Shown in pieces: positions 1 to 8,178 of a stretch of 64,000 bases of DNA (its first letter is position 1; each line of letters opens with the position of its first letter). The notes under the pieces were generated by a model. The model was not told the origin of the DNA. It saw only the letters and a program-made list of their open reading frames with translations, and made no database searches. The position numbers were made by a program, and so were the translations under genes. Origin of the DNA: Mesorhizobium sp. DCY119 (GTDB taxonomy: Bacteria > Pseudomonadota > Alphaproteobacteria > Rhizobiales > Rhizobiaceae); the NCBI RefSeq assembly GCF_003590645.1, contig NZ_CP031834.1, positions 4,402,501 to 4,466,500 of the forward strand, given 5' to 3'.

Positions 1-1058
1 TTCAGGCACCGCTCGACACGCCCGGCGTCAAGGGCGCGGAAGTCGCCGTCAAATATCTCAACGACAATGGCGGCGTGCTCGGCAAGCAGATCGAATTCAT
101 CAACATCGACGGCAAGTCCGACCCGGTGACGGTCGGCAATGTCGCGGTCGAGCTGATCGACAAGGGCGCGCAGTTGATCATGGCGCCATGCGATTTCGAC
201 TTCGGCAGCCCGGCCGGCCGTGAAGCACAGGAAGCCGGCATCGTCGGCATTTCGACCTGCGCTTCCGACCCGCTCTACTCGTCCTGGTCGCTCGGCGACA
301 AGCAGTTCACCCTGTCGATGTGGAACACCACGATGGGCGCTGTGGCTGCCGACTTCGCCGCGAAGGAAAAGGGCTGGAAGACGGCCTATGTCGTCACCGA
401 CCAATTCATCGCCTACACCAAGTCGCTGTCGAAATATTTCGTCGAGCAGTTCAAGGCCGATGGCGGCGAAGTGATCCTCGAAGACACCTACACCAACGGC
501 GACAACAACTTTTCGGCCCAGATCGCCCGCCTCCAGGCGCTCGGCAAGAAGCCCGACGTGATCTTCCTGTCCTCATACGGCCAGGACATCGGCGCGATCA
601 TCCGCGCGCTGCGCGAAGTCGGCTATGACGCGCCCGTGCTCGGCGGCGACGCCTATGACGATCCGGCGATGCACGAGGCACTCGGCGAGAAATTCGGCAA
701 CAATGTCTACTTCGTGACCCACACCTGGATGGGGCCGGAAGCACATCCCGACATGCCGAAATTCATCGACCTCTACACCAAGATGCATGGGGCAGCACCT
801 GACACCTCCTTCGTCTCGACCGGCTGGGACACGATCATGCTGATGGCCGACGCGATCAAGGCTGCGGGCAGCACCGACGGTGCAGCCGTCGCCAAGGCGC
901 TCGAGGACGGCCAGTTCAAGCTCCTGACCGGCGATCTGGACTACGGCACGGCCGAGGAAGGCCACGTGCCGAACAAGGCTGCCGTTGTCCTGGAACTCAA
1001 GGGCGGCAAGCCGACCTTCGTCGGCTGGCGCAAGCCCGAGAGCATTCCCGCTCCCTGA
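1..1058 (+). CDS. Liv-type ABC transporter substrate-binding protein, 5' end outside window
   Basis: Reading frame 3 is open from the first bases to TGA at 1056-1058, giving 351 residues; the signal peptide and mature N-terminus lie before the window. The visible start reads QAPLDTPGVKGAEVAVKYLN, typical of the periplasmic leucine/branched-chain amino acid binding fold (Peripla_BP_6), and continues with alternating strands and helices to a C-terminal VGWRKPESIPAP. It should bind a small amino acid-like solute in the periplasm and deliver it to the LivHMGF-type core encoded immediately downstream in the same orientation. The internal ATG at 75 is not a likely start because homology-like sequence runs upstream of it. 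The ligand cannot be read from sequence. Confidence 0.9.
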   Translation, partial: QAPLDTPGVKGAEVAVKYLNDNGGVLGKQIEFINIDGKSDPVTVGNVAVELIDKGAQLIMAPCDFDFGSPAGREAQEAGIVGISTCASDPLYSSWSLGDKQFTLSMWNTTMGAVAADFAAKEKGWKTAYVVTDQFIAYTKSLSKYFVEQFKADGGEVILEDTYTNGDNNFSAQIARLQALGKKPDVIFLSSYGQDIGAIIRALREVGYDAPVLGGDAYDDPAMHEALGEKFGNNVYFVTHTWMGPEAHPDMPKFIDLYTKMHGAAPDTSFVSTGWDTIMLMADAIKAAGSTDGAAVAKALEDGQFKLLTGDLDYGTAEEGHVPNKAAVVLELKGGKPTFVGWRKPESIPAP

Positions 1059-1109
1059 CATCTCAGGCGCCGGGGCCTTGTGCCCCGGTCCCTCGCAATG
1101 GGGCAGTCC

Positions 1110-1844
1110 ATGTCTGACAAATCGCTCAACGCGGCTGGCGTATCGGTCGAGTTTTCCGGCCTTCGCGCGCTCGACAATGTCTCGCTGACGCTGTCGCCGG
1201 CCGAGATCGTCGGCCTGATCGGGCCGAACGGGTCCGGCAAGACCACGCTGATCAACGCCATCACCGGGCAGGTGCCGCTCGCCGCCGGCCGTGTGACCAT
1301 AGGCGACGACCAGATTTCGGGCCTGTCGCCGCGCAAGATCGCCTTGAAAGGCATCAACCGGTCGTTCCAGATCGTGCGCCTGTTCAACAACATGACCGTT
1401 GTCGAAAATGTCGAAAGCTCGGCGCTCGCCCACGGTGTCAGCCTGCGCAAGGCGCGCGAAAAGGCGAACACGCTGCTGGCCGAGTTCTCCCTTTCGGAAA
1501 AGGCCGAGGATCTTGCCGGCAATCTCAGCTATGGCGACAAGCGCCGCGTCGAGATCGCCCGTGCGCTGGCCGCCGACCCGGCCTTCCTGCTGCTGGACGA
1601 GCCGGCGGCCGGCATGAACGAGGCCGAATCCGAAACGCTCCTGCACATCCTGTCCGAACTGCCGCGCACGCGCGGGCTCGGCCTGCTGATCATCGACCAC
1701 GACATGGGCCTGATCATGCGGCTCTGCAACCGGCTGCATGTGCTGGCTTCGGGCCGCACCATCGCCGAAGGCAAGGCGGATGAAGTCCGCAAGAACCCGG
1801 CGGTGATCGAAGCCTATCTCGGATCGGAGGCCGCCCATGCTTGA
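1110..1844 (+). CDS. Liv-type ABC transporter ATP-binding protein (LivG-like)
   Basis: A 244-residue ABC ATPase. Walker A GPNGSGKTT is at residues 38-46, the signature LSYGDKRRVEIARAL and Walker B FLLLDEPAAGMNE follow, and the H-loop is in IIDHDMGLIM. The INRSFQIVRLFNNMTVVENV segment is typical of the LivG subfamily, which energises uptake of branched-chain amino acids, amides or urea. The open frame begins at a GTG (1080), but ATG 1110 gives the usual short N-terminus and is preceded by GGGGCAG. The last 8 bases overlap the next ATPase gene, indicating translational coupling. Confidence 0.9.
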   Translation: MSDKSLNAAGVSVEFSGLRALDNVSLTLSPAEIVGLIGPNGSGKTTLINAITGQVPLAAGRVTIGDDQISGLSPRKIALKGINRSFQIVRLFNNMTVVENVESSALAHGVSLRKAREKANTLLAEFSLSEKAEDLAGNLSYGDKRRVEIARALAADPAFLLLDEPAAGMNEAESETLLHILSELPRTRGLGLLIIDHDMGLIMRLCNRLHVLASGRTIAEGKADEVRKNPAVIEAYLGSEAAHA

Positions 1845-2544
1845 GGTCAACGATCTCGAAGTGCGCTACGGCGCGATCCGCGCCGTGCGCGGCGTCTCGC
1901 TGAAAGCCGACACCGGCGAACTCGTCGCCATTCTCGGGGCCAACGGCGCCGGCAAATCATCGACGCTGATGTGCATCGCCGGCGCGCTGAAGGCTGCCGG
2001 CGGCTCGATCCGGCTCGACGGGCAAGACGTGACATCCGCCAACCCCGAAAAGATGGTGCGGGCGGGCGTCGCCACCGTGCCCGAAACGCGCGACGTGTTT
2101 CCCGACCTGACGGTCACCGAAAACCTGACGCTCGGCAGCTATACCCGGCGCAGCGACCGCGCGGGTGTCACTGAAGATCGCGAGCGGATGCTGGCGCTGT
2201 TCCCGCGCCTTGCCGAGCGCGCCGCGCAGCCTGCCGGCACGCTTTCGGGCGGCGAACAGCAGATGCTGGTGATTGCGCGCGCAATGATGTCGCGGCCCAA
2301 GGTGCTGCTGCTCGACGAGCCGTCGCTGGGGCTTGCGCCTGTCATCGTCGACCAGATTTTCGAGATGATCCGCACCCTGAAGCAATCGGGCCTGACCATC
2401 GTGCTGGTCGAGCAGAATGCCCGCAAGGCGCTATCGGTCGCCGACCGCGCCTATGTGATGCGGCTCGGCAAGATCGCCGCATCGGGAACCGCCGCCGAAA
2501 TCGGCGCGCAAACGGATCTCTCAGCGCTGTATTTGGGGGCGTGA
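1837..2544 (+). CDS. Liv-type ABC transporter ATP-binding protein (LivF-like)
   Basis: A 235-residue ABC ATPase with Walker A GANGAGKS (34-41), signature LSGGEQQMLVIARAM, Walker B VLLLDEPSLGLAP and H-loop region IVLVEQNARKAL, the last being diagnostic for LivF. ATG 1837 lies inside the end of the preceding livG-like gene (8-base overlap). It pairs with that ATPase to drive the two permeases at 2780 and 3678. A palindromic repeat separates it from the first permease, an unusual break in an otherwise tight operon. Confidence 0.9.
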   Translation: MLEVNDLEVRYGAIRAVRGVSLKADTGELVAILGANGAGKSSTLMCIAGALKAAGGSIRLDGQDVTSANPEKMVRAGVATVPETRDVFPDLTVTENLTLGSYTRRSDRAGVTEDRERMLALFPRLAERAAQPAGTLSGGEQQMLVIARAMMSRPKVLLLDEPSLGLAPVIVDQIFEMIRTLKQSGLTIVLVEQNARKALSVADRAYVMRLGKIAASGTAAEIGAQTDLSALYLGA

Positions 2545-2580
2545 GTTTCGATATGGCTTCTGTCTCCCTCGCCGTCCTTG

Positions 2581-2723
2581 TACCCCCACCCCTAACCCCT
2601 CCCCACAAGGGGGAGGGGAACTATGCCGCTGCTTTCTGGGCGCAAACTTTGGAAGGTTGGCTCGCAATGGCACCAGCTCAAAATCCCCCTCCCCCTTGTG
2701 GGGAGGGGCTAGGGGTGGGGGTA
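2581..2723. repeat. Rhizobial palindromic intergenic element with long terminal inverted repeats
   Basis: About 38 bases at the left end (TACCCCCACCCCTAACCCCT and onward to GGGGAGGGG) are the reverse complement of the right end (TAGGGGTGGGGGTA at 2710-2723) with one mismatch near the outer end. The 60-base centre is not repetitive. It occupies most of the livF-livH gap. Such C/G-run palindromes are common between genes in Rhizobiales; in RNA it would form a long hairpin that could reduce read-through or stabilise the upstream message. Confidence 0.8.
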
Positions 2724-2779
2724 GCTTCATATGCGGCTGCACTGCCTTTTGGCTGTCACTCGAACAGGCGGCTCTCCAG

Positions 2780-3670
2780 ATGACCTTCGCAGTTCAATTC
2801 CTCATCGACGTGCTCAGCCTTGGCGGCGCCTACGCGCTGATGGCGCTCGGCCTCGTCATCGTCTACGGCATCCTCAAGCTGGTGAACTTCGCCTATGGCG
2901 AACTCATCATGGTCGCCGGCTATGCCATGTTCCTGATGGGCGGCTCCGGCCTGCCCTGGCTGGTCATGGCGGGGGTTGCGGTCATCATGGCCGTGATCGC
3001 GGGCATCGCCACCGACTATGTCGCCTTCCGCCCGGTTCGGGCAAAGTCGGTGACCGCGGTTCTGATCACCTCCTTCGCCTTCTCGACGCTGTTGCAGAAT
3101 GCGGCGCTGCTGTTCATTTCGCCGCGCCCGCGCCCGGTGCCGCTACCCGACATCTTCTCGCAGACGGTGACGATCTTCGGCGCGATAACGCCCGTGCGAA
3201 ACCTTATCACCATAGTCGCGGCAATCGTGCTTCTGGCGCTGTTTGCCTGGCTGATGCGCCGCACCGTGCTCGGCATCGCCATGCGCGCGGCGGCAACCAA
3301 CTTCACCATGGCGCGGATGCTCGGCGTGCCGGCAAACCTGATCATAACCTCGGCTTTCGCCATCAGCGGCTTCCTGGCTGGCGTCGTTGGGCTGCTGTGG
3401 ATCGGCCGCATCGGCACCGTGGTTCCGGGCATCGGGCTGGAGCCGCTGCTGGTCGCCTTCATCGCTACGGTCATCGGCGGCATGCGCTCGATGACGGGCG
3501 CGGTGATCGGCGGCTTCCTGCTTGCCCTCATCGACACGACGCTGAACTACACGCTGTCGCAGGAGCTGCTGAAGTTCCGCGACGCCTTCACCTTCAGCCT
3601 CGTCATCCTGATCCTGTTGTGGCGGCCGGATGGCCTCATCAAGGGCCCGGCCTCGGGCCAGCGGACGTGA
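2780..3670 (+). CDS. Liv-type ABC transporter permease (LivH-like)
   Basis: A 296-residue inner-membrane permease of the LivH family, about eight hydrophobic segments, with the family-typical GGAYALMALGLVIVYGILKL near the N-terminus, NFAYGE shortly after, and the EAA-like loop VVPGIGLEPLLVAFIATVIGG near 220. The frame is open from 2657, but that stretch translates the palindromic repeat; ATG 2780 (MTFAVQFL) gives the normal start. Stop at 3670 is 7 bases before the second permease. Confidence 0.9.
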   Translation: MTFAVQFLIDVLSLGGAYALMALGLVIVYGILKLVNFAYGELIMVAGYAMFLMGGSGLPWLVMAGVAVIMAVIAGIATDYVAFRPVRAKSVTAVLITSFAFSTLLQNAALLFISPRPRPVPLPDIFSQTVTIFGAITPVRNLITIVAAIVLLALFAWLMRRTVLGIAMRAAATNFTMARMLGVPANLIITSAFAISGFLAGVVGLLWIGRIGTVVPGIGLEPLLVAFIATVIGGMRSMTGAVIGGFLLALIDTTLNYTLSQELLKFRDAFTFSLVILILLWRPDGLIKGPASGQRT

Positions 3671-3677
3671 GGACATC

Positions 3678-4706
3678 ATGAAGCGCCATCTTCTCACCGT
3701 AGCGATCCTCGGCGGCCTCATCGTCCTGCTGGTGCTGCTCAATCAATGGCTGGGCATCCGGCTCTACGACCGCATCGCCACCAATCTGTGCATCTCGCTG
3801 GTGCTGGTGCTGGGCTTGCAGGTGTTCATGGGCAATTCCGGCATCCTGTCCTTTGCCCATATGGGTTTCATGGGCGTCGGCGCCTACACGTCGGCCGTGC
3901 TGACTATACCGGCGCAGATGAAGGGCATGGCCCTGCCCGACGTTTATCCCTTCCTCCAGACCGTGCAGGTATCGCCCTATCTCGCCATCGCTGCGGGCGG
4001 CATCGTCGCGGCTTTGGTTGCCGCCGCTCTGTCCTATCCGCTGATGCGGCTGTCGGATGCGGCGGCGGTGATCACTTCGTTTGCGCTGCTGGTGGTGCTC
4101 TACACGGTGATGACGCATTGGAGCCAGGTGACCAACGGGCCGCGCACGCTGTTTGGCCTGCCCAAAGCGACCGACCTGCCGCTGGCAGCGGGCGTCGCGA
4201 TACTCGCCTTGATCGCCGCACTCGTTTTCAAGGAATCGCGCACCGGTCGTCTGCTGCGCGCAAGCCGCGACGACGAGACGGCTGCGGCGGCGTTAGGCGC
4301 TCATATACCGAGCCTGCGCTGGCGCGCCTTCATCCTGGCAGCACTTTTTGCCGGCGTCGGCGGCGCGTTGTGGGGCCACTTCATCACCTCGTTTTCGCCA
4401 AAGGCCTTCTATCTCAAGGAAACATTCCTGATCCTCAGCATGCTGGTGATCGGCGGCGCGAATACGGTCACCGGGGCGATCGTCGGCACTTTCATCGTCA
4501 CCATCGCCTATGAAAGCCTGCGCGGTTTCGAGGGCGTGCTGAACGAAGCCAAGATCATGTCGAACCCCGTCGTCGGCCTGACGGAAATCGTGCTGGCGCT
4601 GGCGATGATCGCGGTGCTGGCGTTGCGGCCCGGCGGCCTGTTCCCGACCCGCGAAATCGGCGCGCTGTTCGGACGCAAGAAGACCAAGCAGGAGAATGCA
4701 GGATGA
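3678..4706 (+). CDS. Liv-type ABC transporter permease (LivM-like)
   Basis: A 342-residue LivM-family permease with about nine hydrophobic segments; the N-terminal NLCISLVLVLGLQVFMGNSG and SFAHMGFMGVGAY motifs are characteristic, as is the C-terminal GGANTVTGAIVGTFIV followed by LALRPGGLFP. Start ATG 3678 follows GTGAGGACATC. It forms the heterodimeric channel with the preceding permease. Its stop overlaps the next start as ATGA, so the cytoplasmic hydrolase downstream is translationally coupled to the transporter. Confidence 0.9.
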   Translation: MKRHLLTVAILGGLIVLLVLLNQWLGIRLYDRIATNLCISLVLVLGLQVFMGNSGILSFAHMGFMGVGAYTSAVLTIPAQMKGMALPDVYPFLQTVQVSPYLAIAAGGIVAALVAAALSYPLMRLSDAAAVITSFALLVVLYTVMTHWSQVTNGPRTLFGLPKATDLPLAAGVAILALIAALVFKESRTGRLLRASRDDETAAAALGAHIPSLRWRAFILAALFAGVGGALWGHFITSFSPKAFYLKETFLILSMLVIGGANTVTGAIVGTFIVTIAYESLRGFEGVLNEAKIMSNPVVGLTEIVLALAMIAVLALRPGGLFPTREIGALFGRKKTKQENAG

Positions 4707-5371
4707 GCTGGAAAACCGCCTACCGTTCCTTCTACTACGCCAATGCCGAGGAGCCGGCGGATATCAAGCTCGATCCGCAGACGACCGCACTTCTCGTCAT
4801 CGACATCCAGAACACCTATCTCGAGGACAAGGACACGCCTGAGGAAACCGCGCGCTGGCAGCCCTTCTACAGCCGCATGCGCGACACCGTCATTCCCAAC
4901 ACGGCCAAACTGATCGCCGAATGCCGCGCACGCGGCGTCGAGGTCATCTATGCCCGCATCGCCTGCCTGAAGAATGACGGCCGCGACCGCTCGCTCAGCC
5001 AGAAGAAGCCCGGCTTCAACTATCTGCTGCTGCCGAAGGATCGCGAGGATGGCCAGATCGTGCCGGAACTCGCGCCGCTCGCAGACGAGATCACCATCAT
5101 CAAGACCACCGACAGCGCACTGACCGGCACCAATCTGCGGCTGATCCTGCACAATATGGGCATCAAGGACGTCATCTGCGCCGGCATCTTCACCGACCAG
5201 TGCGTGTCCTCGACCGTGCGCAGCCTGGCGGATGAAAGTTTCGGCGTGATCGTCGTCGACGACTGCTCGGCAGCGGCGACGATGGAACTGCACCGGCGCG
5301 AGCTGGAGATCATCAACATGATTTATTGCCATGTCGTGCAGCTGGACGAGGCGGTGGGGTTCTTCAACTAA
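4703..5371 (+). CDS. Isochorismatase-like cysteine hydrolase
   Basis: A 222-residue cytoplasmic hydrolase with the D-K-C catalytic triad of the isochorismatase-like superfamily: Asp34 (VIDIQNTY), Lys134 (TIIKTTDSAL) and Cys167 (TDQCVSSTV), with the usual cis-peptide region before the cysteine. Related enzymes split C-N bonds in amides, ureides, N-carbamoyl compounds or biuret. ATGA overlap with livM and a 26-base gap to the aminotransferase make it part of the importer operon, so it probably acts on the imported solute or its product. Exact substrate unknown; a true isochorismatase role is unlikely in this setting. Confidence 0.85.
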   Translation: MSWKTAYRSFYYANAEEPADIKLDPQTTALLVIDIQNTYLEDKDTPEETARWQPFYSRMRDTVIPNTAKLIAECRARGVEVIYARIACLKNDGRDRSLSQKKPGFNYLLLPKDREDGQIVPELAPLADEITIIKTTDSALTGTNLRLILHNMGIKDVICAGIFTDQCVSSTVRSLADESFGVIVVDDCSAAATMELHRRELEIINMIYCHVVQLDEAVGFFN

Positions 5372-5397
5372 AATCGAGGCAACGAGGGAAGCCGCCC

Positions 5398-6714
5398 ATG
5401 GCAAGCCTTTACGAGCGCGACGCCGCCGCGATCTCAAAAATGTCCTTCCTGCGCTTCTTCCCGCAGGCGGTGGTTGGCGGCGAAGGGTCTTATCTAATCG
5501 GCGACGACGGGCGTCGGCTTCTCGACCTCTCCGCGTCCTGGGGAACTGCCGGCCTCGGCCATTCGCACCCAGCGGTACGCGAGGCGGTCAACAAAGCGCT
5601 GGAAAACCAGGCAGGAGCCAGCCTGCTGTCAACGGCAAACCTGCCCTCGGTCGAACTCGCCGAGAAACTTCTGTCGATCGTGCCGAAGCGCGCCGCCGGC
5701 CGCGTCTGGCTCGGCCATTCCGGCTCGGACGCCAACGAGACGGTCGCACGCGCGGTGATCGCTGCGACCGGCAGGCCGCGCATCCTCGCCTTCAACGGCG
5801 CCTATCATGGCGGCACGTCAGGCTCGATGGCGATTTCGGGTCATCCGGCACAGCAGGGTGTCGCCAAGGCCGCAGGGCTGACGCTGATCCCCTACCCCAA
5901 TGCCTATCGCGACGGCGGCGAGGAACAGGCCGAAGCAACAGCCATCGACCATCTCGAAAAGCTGTTTGCCGGGCCGGTGCCGCCGAATGAGGTCGCCGCG
6001 CTGTTCATCGAGCCGATCCAGTCGGATGGCGGCATGGTGGTGCCGCCGCAGAACTATTTCAAGAAAGTCGAGGCGCTCTGCCGCCAGCACGGCATCCTGC
6101 TCGTCTGCGACGAGGTCAAGGTCGGGCTTGGGCGCAGCGGGCGCCTGCACTGTTTCGAGCATTTCGGCATCGAGCCGGATATCATCGTCTTCGGCAAGGG
6201 CCTTGGCGGCGGACTGCCGATCTCGGCAGCGGTCGGACCCACCGAGATCATGAACCACAGCGCCGCCTTCTCATTCCAAACGGTGCACGGCAATCCCGTC
6301 TGCGCGGCAGCCGCACTCGCCGTGCTGCAGACCATCGAGCGCGACAATCTCGCAGCCAACGCCGCTGAGGTCGGACAGTACCTGATGGGCGGGCTGGAAC
6401 GCCTGAAGCAGAAGCACACAATGATCGGCGACATACGCGGGCGCGGGCTTGCCATCGGCGTCGAACTGGTCACCGACCGCATGAGCAAGACGCCGGCTAG
6501 GCGCGAAACGGCGCTGACCGTCTACCGTGCCTTCGAGCTTGGCCTGGTCCTCTATTATGTCGGCGTCAGCTCCAACATTCTGGAGTTCACGCCGCCGCTG
6601 ACGCTGACAAAGGCGGAAGCGGACAGCGGCCTCGACATGCTTGACCGAGCGCTGTCCGACGTTGCCGACGGCCGCGTCGACCCGGCCGTTCTTGCCGCCT
6701 TCGAGGGCTGGTAA
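5398..6714 (+). CDS. Class III pyridoxal-phosphate aminotransferase
   Basis: A 438-residue fold-type I aminotransferase of the omega-amino/4-aminobutyrate class. Asp238 (LVCDEVKVGLGRSG) should contact the PLP ring nitrogen and Lys267 (VFGKGLGGGLP) form the Schiff base. Substrate-loop sequence reads FIEPIQSDGG where GABA aminotransferases usually have QGEGG, so the substrate may differ. ATG 5398 follows CGAGGGAAG; the longer upstream frame overlaps the hydrolase and is rejected. Last gene of the liv operon, ending 6 bases from the convergent dehydrogenase. Confidence 0.88.
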   Translation: MASLYERDAAAISKMSFLRFFPQAVVGGEGSYLIGDDGRRLLDLSASWGTAGLGHSHPAVREAVNKALENQAGASLLSTANLPSVELAEKLLSIVPKRAAGRVWLGHSGSDANETVARAVIAATGRPRILAFNGAYHGGTSGSMAISGHPAQQGVAKAAGLTLIPYPNAYRDGGEEQAEATAIDHLEKLFAGPVPPNEVAALFIEPIQSDGGMVVPPQNYFKKVEALCRQHGILLVCDEVKVGLGRSGRLHCFEHFGIEPDIIVFGKGLGGGLPISAAVGPTEIMNHSAAFSFQTVHGNPVCAAAALAVLQTIERDNLAANAAEVGQYLMGGLERLKQKHTMIGDIRGRGLAIGVELVTDRMSKTPARRETALTVYRAFELGLVLYYVGVSSNILEFTPPLTLTKAEADSGLDMLDRALSDVADGRVDPAVLAAFEGW

Positions 6715-6720
6715 GCCCTT

Positions 6721-7971
6721 TTACGCTACCGGCAAAAGCCCCTGCGGTTCGATGTCCGGCTTCCGCCCGGCAACGATATCGGACAGGAATTTCCCGGAAC
6801 CGCAGGCCAGCGTCCAGCCGAGATGGCCGTGGCCGGTGTCGAAATAGAGATTGCCGTAGCGGGTCTTGCCGATGACCGGCACCGAGTTCGGCATCATTGG
6901 GCGCAGGCCGGTCCAGCATTCGGCCTTGCTCTCATCGATCGCGCCGGGAAACAGCTCGCGCGCGGTGCCGAACATGCGCTCGAAATCGGCCGGCTTGTGG
7001 CTGCGGTCGAAGCCGGCGAACTCGGCTGTCGAAGCAAGCCGGATGCGATTGCCGAGCCGGGTAAAGACGACATAGCGCTCCTCATCAACGCTGCCCATGG
7101 TCGGCCCGTTGTCCGGGTCTTTCAGTTCCATGGTCGCCGTATAGCCCTTCACCGGATAGATCGGCAGGTCGAGCCCGAGCGTGCGGGCAAAGACCCCACT
7201 TTCCGGACCCATGGAGAGAACCGCTGCGTCGCAGGGGATCGAACCCTTGGCGGTCTTCACGGCGCTGACCCGATCGCCGGAGAATTCCAATCCCGCGACG
7301 TTGGTGTCGTAAAGGAACTTCGCGCCGTGCCGTTCGCTGGCGTAGTCGGCGAGCCGCGTCGTGAACAGCTGCGAATCGCCGGTCTGGTCCATCGGCGAAT
7401 AGATGCCGCCGGCGATCCTGTCGCCCGAATTCGCCAGCCCCGGCTCGATTTCGAACAGGCGCTTGCGGTCCACGACTTCGATTTCCAGCCCACGCTCCCC
7501 GATATAGCTGAAGTGCTCCACACCCCCGTCGAGCCCTTGCTGCGAGCGGTAGAAATAGACGATGCCCTTGCGGCGCTCGTCGAAATCGATGCCGGTTTCC
7601 GAGGTGATTTCGTTGATGCATTCGCGCGAATAGAGCGCCAGCCTGAGCTTCACGTTGGTGTTGGCGTTGGCCCGCGCCTGCGTGCATTGCTGGAGGAACC
7701 GCCAGGTCCAGGACAGAAAGGCTGGATCGAGGCTCGGACGGATCTTTATGCCCAGCTCCGGCTTGTAGAGCGATTTCAGGAACGTTTTGAGCGCTCCGGG
7801 TGAGGCCCAGGCATAGGCGTCTCCGGGCGAGACGAAGCCGGCATTGCTGTAGCTCGTGCCGTTGGCGGGGGCCGGATGGCGCTCGACAACGGTCACTTGA
7901 TGGCCATCGCGGGCGAGATAATAGGCCGCAGCCGTGCCGACCACGCCCGCGCCAAGAACCACGATCTTCAT
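6721..7971 (-). CDS. dadA: D-amino acid dehydrogenase small-subunit-like FAD oxidoreductase
   Basis: A 416-residue DAO-family flavoprotein. The N-terminus KIVVLGAGVVGTAAAYYLA is the FAD dinucleotide-binding motif, followed by VVERHPAPANGTSYSNAG as in DadA, and the C-terminal GHGHLGWTLACGSGK closes the FAD site. DadA enzymes deaminate D-amino acids to 2-oxo acids and pass electrons to the respiratory chain. ATG 7971 is chosen over the frame's earlier start (8028) because it places the beta strand of the FAD motif at residue 2. It converges on the liv/aminotransferase operon and diverges from hemA; a role in the same amino acid catabolism is inferred from position only. Confidence 0.85.
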   Translation of the reverse strand: MKIVVLGAGVVGTAAAYYLARDGHQVTVVERHPAPANGTSYSNAGFVSPGDAYAWASPGALKTFLKSLYKPELGIKIRPSLDPAFLSWTWRFLQQCTQARANANTNVKLRLALYSRECINEITSETGIDFDERRKGIVYFYRSQQGLDGGVEHFSYIGERGLEIEVVDRKRLFEIEPGLANSGDRIAGGIYSPMDQTGDSQLFTTRLADYASERHGAKFLYDTNVAGLEFSGDRVSAVKTAKGSIPCDAAVLSMGPESGVFARTLGLDLPIYPVKGYTATMELKDPDNGPTMGSVDEERYVVFTRLGNRIRLASTAEFAGFDRSHKPADFERMFGTARELFPGAIDESKAECWTGLRPMMPNSVPVIGKTRYGNLYFDTGHGHLGWTLACGSGKFLSDIVAGRKPDIEPQGLLPVA

Positions 7972-8041
7972 GCCATTCCTCATCGCCCAAGACGGCTGCC
8001 GAATAGCAGTTATCGGAAATTTGGGCAAAAACCACGACGCA

Positions 8042-8057
8042 CGTGATCCAGATCACG
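8042..8057. promoter_or_regulatory. CRP/FNR-type palindrome between dadA and hemA
   Basis: CGTGATCCAGATCACG is a perfect palindrome apart from the central CA and fits the GTGA-N6-TCAC pattern bound by CRP/FNR-superfamily regulators. It lies 71 bases upstream of the dadA start and 122 bases upstream of the hemA start, so it could regulate either. FNR-like control of hemA is known in several alphaproteobacteria, but the half-site GTGA is more CRP-like than the FNR TTGA. Confidence 0.5.
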
Positions 8058-8178
8058 GTCTGTACCCAGATAAGAGGGCATATTGCACCAAAGACGGCGT
8101 GGCATTTTGCCCGCATCCATGGAATGGACTGAAAAGCGGGCTGTGATTATGATCCCCATCAAAAATCGGGATGCAGAA

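Noticed and set aside
573-1850. A 425-codon minus-strand frame
   Set aside because: Antisense to the binding protein and ATPase genes, which have clear family motifs.
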